A stretch of 6,381 nt of DNA from Spirochaetales bacterium (GTDB lineage: Bacteria > Spirochaetota > Spirochaetia > DSM-27196 > PWMO01), in NCBI GenBank assembly GCA_007123465.1, contig SKLB01000095.1, positions 1 to 6,381 on the forward strand, read 5' to 3'. Each line of letters starts with the position of its first letter. The stretch's first letter is position 1. The notes beneath the pieces are model-generated. The model saw only the letters and a program-made list of their open reading frames with translations. It ran no database searches and had not been told where the DNA came from. Positions 1 to 5,356 of this stretch are shown here, one piece after another. Position numbers and translations under genes: made by a program.

Positions 1-2135
1 ACTACCAGGTGCTGAAGGGGTCCGGCCTGCCGATCGTCTGCCCGATAGACGCCGACTGCCGCTTCACCGCCGAGGTTCCGGACTTCGAGGGACTCTTTGT
101 CAAAGACGCCGATAAACCGATTATCGCCAAGCTCAAACAGGAGCGCAGGCTTGTAAAGCGCGAGAGCTACCTGCACCCTTATCCGCACTGCTACCGTACC
201 AAGCAGCCGCTGATCTACCGCGCAATTTCGTCCTGGTTTGTCAACATAGAGAAGATAAAAGCGAGCATGCTGCGCGCCAACAGTGAAATCCGCTGGGTGC
301 CCGAACACCTGCAGACCGGGCGCTTCGGCAAGTGGCTCGAGGGCGCGCGCGACTGGGCGATCTCACGCAACCGCTACTGGGGCAACCCGATTCCGGTCTG
401 GAAGTGTGACGGCAGCGACTACACCGAGTGCATCGGCTCGCGCGCCGAGCTGCAACAGCGGTCAGGCCAGAAGGTCAGTGATCTGCACAAGCACTACGTG
501 GACGAGATTACCTGGCCGTCACCGGATGGCAAGGGAACCATGCGCCGTGTGCCCGAGGTTCTCGATTGCTGGTTTGAGTCCGGGGCAATGCCCTACGGCC
601 AGAATCACTATCCGTTCGAGCACAAGGCGTGGTTTGAAGCCAATTTTCCGGCGGATTTCATCTGCGAGGGTCTCGATCAGACGCGCGGCTGGTTCTACAC
701 GCTCACGGTTCTGGCCGCGGCACTGTTTGACGCTCCGGCGTTCCGCAACTGCGTAGTAAACGGCCTGGTGTTGGCCGCCGACGGTAAGAAGATGTCCAAG
801 AGCGAGCGCAACTACACCGATCCACAAGAGGTTATAGACAGGTTTGGCGCCGACGCGCTTCGGCTGTTTCTGACCAACTCCGCGGTGGTGCGCGCCGAGG
901 ATCTCAAGTACTCGGACGAAGCGGTGCGCGAGGTTCTCAAAACGGTGATCATCCCGTTGTGGAATTCCTACAGCTTCTTTGTGACCTACGCCAATATCGA
1001 TGCGGTACAACCAACCGAGGCTCCACCCGATCCGGCCAACCCGCTCGACCGCTGGATCCTCTCTGAAGCCGAGCGGCTGGTGCACGAGGTGGGCTGGAAC
1101 CTGGATCGGTACGAGCTTCAGAAAGCCATTGACCCTATCGTTGCCTTTATCGATGATCTCAACAACTGGTACATCCGCCGCTCACGCCGCCGTTTCTGGC
1201 GCAGCGAGAACGACACCGACAAGCAGCAGGCCTACCAGACGCTCTACACGGTGTTGCTGCGGCTGACGATGGTTGCCGCACCGTTCATTCCGTTTACCAC
1301 CGAGGCCATCTACCGCAACCTGCGTACCGCGTCGATGCCCGATTCGGTGCATCTGTGCGATTATCCCCAGGCCGACCAGACGCGGCGCAACCACGAACTT
1401 GAACACAAGATGCGGATTACCCAGCAGACGGTCAGAATGGGCCGCGCCATCCGGCGCATGTACGATCTCAAGACGCGCCAGCCGTTGAAGGCGCTGCACC
1501 TGGTTACTATCAATAGCGACGAACGCAAAGTGCTGCGCGAGATGGAAGGCATCATCCGCGAGGAGCTCAATGTCAAAGAGGTAGTCTTCCGCGACAACGA
1601 AGAAGACCTGGTCGAGTATTCCGCCAAGGCCAACTACCGCGTACTGGGCAAGGAGCTGGGCAAAGATATGAAAGCGGCGGCCGACAAGATCGCAGCGTTG
1701 ACGCCGCGCGAAATCCAGAGCCTCATAGAAGGCAATACGTTGAGTCTGGACATCGGAACGCGAGCGCTGGAGATCACCGCCGACAGTGTGGTTGTTCAGC
1801 GCTCGGAGAAGGAAAATCTCAAGGTGCTCAACGAGGGATCGCTCACCGTGGCGCTCGATCCTGAAATCACCGATGAGCTGCGCCAGGAGGGGATTGTGCG
1901 TGACGCGATCCGCGTAATCCAGAATCTGCGCAAAGAGAGTGGCCTCGATGTGAGCGACCGGATACAGCTTTCCATGGCGGCGAGCGATAGCGTGCGCCGC
2001 GCGGTCACACGTTTCCGTGATTACCTGATGAGCGAGACGCTGGCGGTGACGCTCGAGTGGATCGAAGACGGTGATTCCGGGACCGAGGTTACCATCGGAG
2101 ATGAAGCGTGCGTAATATCACTGTGCAAAGCGTGA
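1..2135 (+). CDS. ileS: Isoleucyl-tRNA synthetase, type 2 (eukaryote-like), 5' end missing
   Basis: Cytoplasmic class I synthetase that attaches isoleucine to tRNA-Ile. The reading frame is open to the left edge (first full codon at 3), so 710 residues remain; type 2 enzymes are usually a little over 1000 residues, so roughly the first third, including the HIGH motif, lies outside. In order I see the end of the CP1 editing domain (about 1-250), the WGNPIPVW segment (about 379-402), the DQTRGWFY segment near 678-701, the KMSKS loop at 789-803, the anticodon-binding helical domain (about 1030-1480, with NNWYIRRSRRRFW near 1160-1200), and a long C-terminal extension (about 1500-2070). The extension has no CxxC zinc finger, unlike type 1 bacterial IleS, which is why I call it type 2. 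The last 28 nt overlap the next gene. Identity is very secure; the subtype is quite secure. Confidence 0.97.
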   Translation, partial: YQVLKGSGLPIVCPIDADCRFTAEVPDFEGLFVKDADKPIIAKLKQERRLVKRESYLHPYPHCYRTKQPLIYRAISSWFVNIEKIKASMLRANSEIRWVPEHLQTGRFGKWLEGARDWAISRNRYWGNPIPVWKCDGSDYTECIGSRAELQQRSGQKVSDLHKHYVDEITWPSPDGKGTMRRVPEVLDCWFESGAMPYGQNHYPFEHKAWFEANFPADFICEGLDQTRGWFYTLTVLAAALFDAPAFRNCVVNGLVLAADGKKMSKSERNYTDPQEVIDRFGADALRLFLTNSAVVRAEDLKYSDEAVREVLKTVIIPLWNSYSFFVTYANIDAVQPTEAPPDPANPLDRWILSEAERLVHEVGWNLDRYELQKAIDPIVAFIDDLNNWYIRRSRRRFWRSENDTDKQQAYQTLYTVLLRLTMVAAPFIPFTTEAIYRNLRTASMPDSVHLCDYPQADQTRRNHELEHKMRITQQTVRMGRAIRRMYDLKTRQPLKALHLVTINSDERKVLREMEGIIREELNVKEVVFRDNEEDLVEYSAKANYRVLGKELGKDMKAAADKIAALTPREIQSLIEGNTLSLDIGTRALEITADSVVVQRSEKENLKVLNEGSLTVALDPEITDELRQEGIVRDAIRVIQNLRKESGLDVSDRIQLSMAASDSVRRAVTRFRDYLMSETLAVTLEWIEDGDSGTEVTIGDEACVISLCKA
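2097..2100 (+). promoter_or_regulatory. Ribosome binding site for the lipoprotein gene
   Basis: GGAG lies 7 nt before the GTG at 2108, inside the 3' end of ileS. It supports the GTG as start, and this start also gives an intact lipoprotein signal peptide. Its position inside ileS suggests translational coupling. Confidence 0.5.
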
Positions 2136-3073
2136 GACTTGCAGCAGCGCTTGCTGCGCTATTGCTGCTTGCCGCTTGCCGAACCGCGCCGCCGGCGGTT
2201 GAGCGCGACCTGGTGGCGTATCTGCCGGCCGATCAGGGTGCGTACCTGTTTATCAACGATGCCGCTACCGGGGAGTTAGTGCTCGAAGCGCTGCTGCCCG
2301 ACGGGGTTTCGACCGAGCAGCTGTCGCAGGTTGTCGATCGTACCGATCTGGTGGTTGCCACGGTAGGGCGCATGCCGCTACCGGCGCTTAACATGGTAGC
2401 CGCGGGCCGCTATCCCCGGCGCATCATCGAGAGCAACCTGCGCCGCGACCCGCAGTGGAGCGAGACCGAGCTGCCGCGGCGCAGTCCGGCGCAGCGCTAC
2501 TTCAGCGAAGATGGTAGCGGATTCTCGATTGCAGTACTGCGGTCGGGCTTTGTGCTGGTCTCCGAGGGCCAGATCGAAGAGCGCCTGGCGCAGGCAGCCG
2601 AGGTTGAAGACGGCGGGATCCCCGCTGTGGGAGCTTCGCTCGAGGCCCAACTGGCAGCGCTGGAAAGCGAGGCAAACCGTCACCAGTTGACCGTGCACTT
2701 TCCGCAGCCGGGACGCGAAGCGATGTCGCGTTTTGGTGCGCCGTTCAGGATGCCGCTGCAGGACATAACGGTGTTCTTTGATCGTGCCGGCAGCGGCGGC
2801 ACTACCGGTCAAGCAACGCCCGAGACCAGCATAGCAATGGCGGGTGTGATTCGCCTGGAGGGCGAGCAGGATGCGCGTGCCTTCCATGTGCTGTTCCGGC
2901 TGCTGTTTCTGGCGCTGGTGCGCGATGCCGGACTCGATATGCAGCAGCTCTCGGACCAACTGGAGACCCAGCGCAGCGATAATCTGGTGCGGTTTCACGG
3001 TGTTACGCTGCAGCCTGCCGAACTGCGACGCCTGATGCACAGTTTCACTGCGCGTTTTGCAGCGGCAGGATAG
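2108..3073 (+). CDS. Predicted lipoprotein of unknown function
   Basis: 321 residues from a GTG start. The N-terminus is a lipoprotein signal peptide: Arg residues at 2 and 10, a hydrophobic stretch at about 11-23 (LAAALAALLLLAA), then a lipobox LAAC with the lipidated Cys at position 24. The residue after Cys is Arg, not Asp, so an Asp-based inner-membrane retention signal is absent and an outer-membrane location is possible. The mature part (about 298 residues) has only signal-peptide hydrophobicity of membrane type; a Leu/Phe-rich stretch at about 258-270 looks like a buried or amphipathic helix. I do not recognise the family. The opening of the mature part (YLPADQGAYLFIN) faintly recalls extracytoplasmic proteins that begin with a 'LPAD..AYLYVN' strand, but that is too weak to name a function. 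It overlaps ileS by 28 nt and ends 4 nt before hisH, so it is probably co-transcribed with both. Confidence 0.85.
   Translation: MRNITVQSVRLAAALAALLLLAACRTAPPAVERDLVAYLPADQGAYLFINDAATGELVLEALLPDGVSTEQLSQVVDRTDLVVATVGRMPLPALNMVAAGRYPRRIIESNLRRDPQWSETELPRRSPAQRYFSEDGSGFSIAVLRSGFVLVSEGQIEERLAQAAEVEDGGIPAVGASLEAQLAALESEANRHQLTVHFPQPGREAMSRFGAPFRMPLQDITVFFDRAGSGGTTGQATPETSIAMAGVIRLEGEQDARAFHVLFRLLFLALVRDAGLDMQQLSDQLETQRSDNLVRFHGVTLQPAELRRLMHSFTARFAAAG
3067..3070 (+). promoter_or_regulatory. Ribosome binding site for hisH
   Basis: AGGA sits 7 nt before the ATG at 3078, within the last codons of the lipoprotein gene. It favours the ATG at 3078 over an in-frame TTG at 3057, which lies upstream of the site and would add seven residues not expected in HisH. 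Confidence 0.5.
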
Positions 3074-3077
3074 GGGC

Positions 3078-3689
3078 ATGAGCGTTGGCATTGTTGACTA
3101 CGAGGCAGGCAATCTCAAGAGCGTGGAGACCGCCCTGCTGGCACTTGGCGCCAGGATCGTAATCTCGGATCGCCCGGAGGTGCTGCTGCAGGCCGATCGG
3201 CTGATCTTTCCCGGTGTGGGGGACGCTGCTGCCGCGATGCGGGTTCTCAAAGCCAGGGGACTGGACCAGGCTATCGTGCAGTTTGTGAACAGCGGTCGTC
3301 CGGTGTTGGGTATCTGTCTGGGATCGCAGATTGTTCTGGACGCCTCCGAGGAGAACAGCGCGGTCTGTCTGGGGCTGGTGCCCGGAATAGCGCGGCGGTT
3401 TGCGCCCGACAGCGGACTGAAGATTCCGCATATGGGATGGAACCAGGTCGAACCGACTGCTGATCACTACCTTTTCTCCGCAATCCCTTCCGGCACGTCG
3501 TTTTATTTTGTGCATTCCTACTACCCGCAGCCGCAGGACAGCGCTGCGGTCATCGGCTGTACCGATTACGGTGTGCGGTTCACCGCGGCGCTCTGCCGGG
3601 ACAACCTGGCCGCAGTGCAGTTTCACCCCGAGAAGTCCGGACGCTACGGATTGCGGATGCTGCAGAATTTTCTGGAATACCGCGCATAG
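3078..3689 (+). CDS. hisH: Imidazole glycerol phosphate synthase, glutaminase subunit HisH
   Basis: 203-residue class I glutamine amidotransferase. It hydrolyses glutamine and passes ammonia to HisF for the step from PRFAR to imidazole glycerol phosphate and AICAR, linking histidine and purine synthesis. The N-terminus GIVDYEAGNLKSV is typical of HisH. The oxyanion-strand motif PGVG is at 45-48, the nucleophile Cys80 in GICLGSQ, and His183 and Glu185 in QFHPEKSG, so the catalytic triad is complete. PHMGWNQV and FVHSYY are also present. The length matches the family (about 200). One small difference is Ser83 where Met is usual (GICLGMQ). The gene sits 4 nt after the lipoprotein gene and 10 nt before hisF, its obligate partner. 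Confidence 0.97.
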   Translation: MSVGIVDYEAGNLKSVETALLALGARIVISDRPEVLLQADRLIFPGVGDAAAAMRVLKARGLDQAIVQFVNSGRPVLGICLGSQIVLDASEENSAVCLGLVPGIARRFAPDSGLKIPHMGWNQVEPTADHYLFSAIPSGTSFYFVHSYYPQPQDSAAVIGCTDYGVRFTAALCRDNLAAVQFHPEKSGRYGLRMLQNFLEYRA

Positions 3690-3693
3690 GGGA
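3688..3693 (+). promoter_or_regulatory. Ribosome binding site fixing the TTG start of hisF
   Basis: AGGGGA lies 6 nt before the TTG at 3700 and overlaps the hisH stop codon. It decides the hisF start: there is no ATG nearby, and the frame stays open far back into hisH, where the translated residues do not resemble HisF. Confidence 0.65.
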
Positions 3694-3699
3694 ACCGTT

Positions 3700-4476
3700 T
3701 TGCTGGAAAAACGCATTATAGTCTGTCTCGATGTTCGAGAAGGAAAGACCACCAAAGGCATCAAGTTCCGCGGCAACGTAGACATCGGTGACCCGGTAGA
3801 GATGGCACGTTCCTACTACCACGGCGGGGTTGACGAACTGGTCTTCTACGACATTACCGCCAGTAGCGAGCACCGTTCGGTCATGCTGGACGTGGTAGCC
3901 GAGGTTGCCCGCCAGATCTTTGTACCGTTCAGTGTCGGCGGCGGCATTGCAACGGTGGATCAGATGCGCAACGTGTTGCTGGCCGGGGCTGAGAAGGTCA
4001 GCGTCAACAGCCAGGCGGTCAAGGACCCGCTGATAATCGATCAGGGGGCGGCGGCCTTCGGCAACCAGTGCGTTGTGCTGGGGATGGACGTGCAGGCCGA
4101 CGGTGAGATGCCCAGTGGTTATCGGGTGGTGATAAACGGCGGCCGTGCGCCCACCGATCGCGACGCGCTGCAGTGGGCGCTGGAGGCGGTTGACCGCGGC
4201 GCCGGCGAGATTGTACTCAACTCGATCGACGCCGACGGCACTACCAGCGGCTACGACTGCCGCGTCACGCGCATGATAAGCGAGTCGGTTTCCGTGCCGG
4301 TGGTGGCCTCCGGTGGCGCCGGCACGCCGCAGCACGTTGCAGAGGTTTTCTGCGATGGCGCTGCGGATGCCGCCCTGGTGGCCTCCATGGTACACTACGG
4401 TAGATACAGCATTGCTGATATCAAGCGCTACCTGGCCGCCGACGGTATTGCGGTGCGTCTTGACGGGCTTGTGTGA
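3700..4476 (+). CDS. hisF: Imidazole glycerol phosphate synthase, cyclase subunit HisF
   Basis: 258-residue (beta/alpha)8-barrel that uses ammonia from HisH to convert PRFAR to imidazole glycerol phosphate and AICAR. From the TTG start the protein begins MLEKRIIVCLDVREGK, matching the family N-terminus. Both catalytic aspartates fall at the standard numbers, Asp11 (CLDV) and Asp130 (GMDV). The residues that form the ammonia gate in Thermotoga HisF are kept: Arg5, Glu46, Lys99 and Glu170 (Thermotoga Glu167). Phosphate-binding segments SVGGGI (78-83) and VASGGAG near the C-terminus are intact, as is the SIDADGT loop. Position 98, Asp in Thermotoga and part of the HisH contact, is Glu here. The usual PTGLDA segment reads PTDRDA. 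Complete active site and adjacent hisH argue for the true histidine enzyme and not a surface-sugar HisF2 paralogue. Confidence 0.97.
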   Translation: MLEKRIIVCLDVREGKTTKGIKFRGNVDIGDPVEMARSYYHGGVDELVFYDITASSEHRSVMLDVVAEVARQIFVPFSVGGGIATVDQMRNVLLAGAEKVSVNSQAVKDPLIIDQGAAAFGNQCVVLGMDVQADGEMPSGYRVVINGGRAPTDRDALQWALEAVDRGAGEIVLNSIDADGTTSGYDCRVTRMISESVSVPVVASGGAGTPQHVAEVFCDGAADAALVASMVHYGRYSIADIKRYLAADGIAVRLDGLV

Positions 4477-4495
4477 TGCCGAGGTTCTAGTTTTG

Positions 4496-4524
4496 TTGTC
4501 AAACAGCGCGCGCGTTGCTATATT
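4496..4524 (+). promoter_or_regulatory. Sigma70-type promoter for the fmdB-type gene
   Basis: A -35 box TTGTCA (4496-4501, 5 of 6 to consensus) and a -10 box TATATT (4519-4524, 5 of 6) are separated by exactly 17 nt. Transcription would start near 4531, giving a leader of about 53 nt to the ATG at 4584. The spacer is a near-palindrome of alternating GC (4504-4517). The whole element lies in the 107-nt gap after hisF, in which I see no convincing terminator. Confidence 0.7.
4504..4517. repeat. GC-alternating near-palindrome in promoter spacer
   Basis: CAGCGCGCGCGTTG is self-complementary apart from one G/T pair, and it fills most of the spacer between the -35 and -10 boxes. It could be an operator, a stretch prone to Z-form DNA, or chance in a GC-rich genome. 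Confidence 0.4.
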
Positions 4525-4569
4525 AAGCATGGGGCGCTGCGCACTCTGATTTTGCATTCTGGATAAAGT

Positions 4570-4574
4570 GAGGA
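4570..4574 (+). promoter_or_regulatory. Ribosome binding site for the fmdB-type gene
   Basis: GAGGA ends 9 nt before the ATG at 4584, within a relatively AT-rich leader. Confidence 0.6.
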
Positions 4575-4583
4575 ATTGTTTCG

Positions 4584-4955
4584 ATGCCGACGTATGATTA
4601 CGAATGTAGAGCGTGTGGACACAGCTTTGACGTTTTTCAGAGCATGTCCGATGACGCGCTCTCGGTGTGTCCCGCGTGTCAGAAAAAGCAGTTGCGACGC
4701 CTGATTGGCGGCGGGGTTGGGGTTATCTTCAAGGGCAGCGGTTTCTACATCAACGACAGTCGCTCCAAGAGCAGTAGCGTCGCTTCGGGCTCCAACGGTT
4801 CCAACGGCAAGGACTCCGGTGACAGCGCCAAGAGCGGTGACAAGAGCGCCGCGGCAACCGACAAGTCAACGGCGTCTGGCGGCAACGGCGACGGCAGCAA
4901 GAGCGGCTCAACGGACGCCGCGAGCTCAAAGAAGAGCGCCGCAGCCGCCAAATAG
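4584..4955 (+). CDS. FmdB-family zinc-ribbon protein with low-complexity tail
   Basis: 123 residues. The first 60 or so form the small FmdB/CxxC_CxxC_SSSS zinc ribbon: MPTYDYECRACGHSF opens it, with zinc-ligand pairs Cys8/Cys11 and Cys29/Cys32, followed by LRRLIGGGVGVIFKGSGFYIND, a segment typical of the family (written here only as its residues about 38-58). The remaining 65 residues are almost only Ser, Gly, Ala, Lys, Asp and Asn, with repeated Lys-Ser pairs, and are surely disordered. There is no signal peptide or membrane segment, so it is probably cytoplasmic. The family was named from a putative regulator in a formamidase operon; its molecular role is not established, and nucleic-acid or protein binding is inference. 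It has its own promoter and stands alone between hisF and the arsR-type gene. Confidence 0.9.
   Translation: MPTYDYECRACGHSFDVFQSMSDDALSVCPACQKKQLRRLIGGGVGVIFKGSGFYINDSRSKSSSVASGSNGSNGKDSGDSAKSGDKSAAATDKSTASGGNGDGSKSGSTDAASSKKSAAAAK
4830..4938 (+). repeat. In-frame AAGAGC(G) repeats encoding Lys-Ser
   Basis: The heptamer AAGAGCG occurs four times in the same reading frame (4830, 4842, 4899, 4932), within the Ser/Lys-rich tail of the zinc-ribbon protein. The spacing is irregular, so this is codon-level low complexity and not a tandem array. Confidence 0.55.
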
Positions 4956-4986
4956 GCGCTGCCTGCGGCTTCGCCCTCAAGCGCGG

Positions 4987-5010
4987 TTATATAGCCCCTG
5001 GTTTATATAG
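4987..5010. repeat. Direct repeat TTATATAG x2 upstream of the arsR-type gene
   Basis: The 8-mer TTATATAG appears at 4987-4994 and 5003-5010, 16 nt start to start, in an AT-rich island. A flanking inverted pair GGTTAT (4985-4990) / ATAACC (5015-5020) encloses both copies. Possible regulator binding or promoter upstream region; TATAGT at 5006-5011 could also act as a -10 box, though no -35 box is seen at the right distance. Confidence 0.45.
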
Positions 5011-5039
5011 TTGAATAACCTGGCAATCTGTTGTAAACT
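5011..5039 (+). promoter_or_regulatory. Possible promoter of the arsR-aroB pair
   Basis: TTGAAT (5011-5016) and TAAACT (5034-5039) are spaced by 17 nt, but each matches only 4 of 6 consensus bases. If it is used, transcription would begin at about 5046, practically at the ATG (5048), giving a leaderless message. That fits the absence of a Shine-Dalgarno. The alternative is TATAGT at 5006-5011, which would give a leader of about 30 nt. Confidence 0.35.
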
Positions 5040-5043
5040 ACAA
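5031..5043. promoter_or_regulatory. Candidate autoregulatory operator, palindrome TTGTA-N3-TACAA
   Basis: Perfect 5-bp arms around a 3-nt centre, ending 4 nt before the ATG of the ArsR-type gene and overlapping the possible -10 box. ArsR-family dimers bind short inverted repeats overlapping their own promoters, so the position is as expected for self-repression. The arms are shorter than many known ArsR operators, hence moderate confidence. Confidence 0.4.
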
Positions 5044-5047
5044 GCCG

Positions 5048-5356
5048 ATGGCGAATACCAGCCGAGTATGCTCAGAAGAAGAACTCCTCGACTACGCGCA
5101 GAGGATCAAGGTGTGCGGTCATCCGCTGCGCCTGAAGATTCTGTGCTTGATTGCCGACGGTGATGACCCGTGTGTTTCCGAGTTGTGGGCCTGTCTCAAT
5201 CAGCCGCAGCCGGTGATATCGCAGCACCTGGCAGTTCTCAAAGAGAAGGGTATCGTCAGGTCCGAGGTAAAGGGAAACCGCAGGACCTACTCGATTGTCG
5301 ATCCTTTCGTCAGGCGGCTGGTCGAATCGCTGCAGAAAGAGCGCGTCGTTGTCTGA
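5048..5356 (+). CDS. ArsR-family winged helix-turn-helix repressor
   Basis: 102-residue DNA-binding regulator of the ArsR/SmtB type, about the usual length. The family core begins at KVCGHPLRLKIL (21-32); the recognition part of the helix-turn-helix is QPVISQHLAVLKEKGIV (54-70), followed by the wing SEVKGNRRTYSI (72-83) and a C-terminal helix. Five cysteines occur at 8, 23, 33, 42 and 49. The classic arsenic/cadmium box ELCVCDL is absent; the equivalent stretch reads DPCVSELWACL, so the inducer cannot be named: metal, thiol/redox or none. No Shine-Dalgarno is visible before the ATG. The gene's end overlaps the predicted aroB start by 8 nt, so the two are likely one operon, with a candidate operator just upstream. 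No metal-efflux or arsenate-reductase gene is in view. Confidence 0.9.
   Translation: MANTSRVCSEEELLDYAQRIKVCGHPLRLKILCLIADGDDPCVSELWACLNQPQPVISQHLAVLKEKGIVRSEVKGNRRTYSIVDPFVRRLVESLQKERVVV
5335..5341 (+). promoter_or_regulatory. Weak ribosome binding site for aroB
   Basis: The purine run GAAAGAG lies 7 nt before the TTG at 5349, within the last codons of the arsR-type gene. It is a weak Shine-Dalgarno, and the 8-nt overlap suggests re-initiation by ribosomes finishing the upstream gene. Confidence 0.4.

Noticed and set aside
3057..3077. Upstream TTG start for hisH
   Set aside because: It lies before the AGGA site, and the ATG at 3078 gives the normal HisH N-terminus.
3508..3699. Upstream extension of hisF to a GTG at 3508
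   Set aside because: The extra 64 residues lie inside hisH in another frame and do not resemble HisF; TTG at 3700 has a good ribosome binding site and puts Asp11 and Asp130 at their standard numbers.
2378..3785. Two - strand open frames (2378-3091 and 3045-3785) opposite the lipoprotein gene and hisH
   Set aside because: Both mirror real coding frames, have no plausible ribosome binding site and show no recognisable protein motif.
3580..4557. Long open frame (325 codons) on the - strand opposite hisH/hisF
   Set aside because: It is antisense to two securely identified genes, its translation resembles no family, and such frames arise from GC-rich codon bias.
4820..4945. Repeats in the fmdB tail as a CRISPR or tandem array
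   Set aside because: Units are only 7 nt, irregularly spaced and in coding frame; they reflect low-complexity protein sequence.
4956..4976. Possible terminator hairpin after the fmdB-type gene (GGCG-CT-GCC-TGC-GGC-TT-CGCC)
   Set aside because: The stem is broken by a 2x2 mismatch, the loop is only 3 nt, and no T-tract follows.
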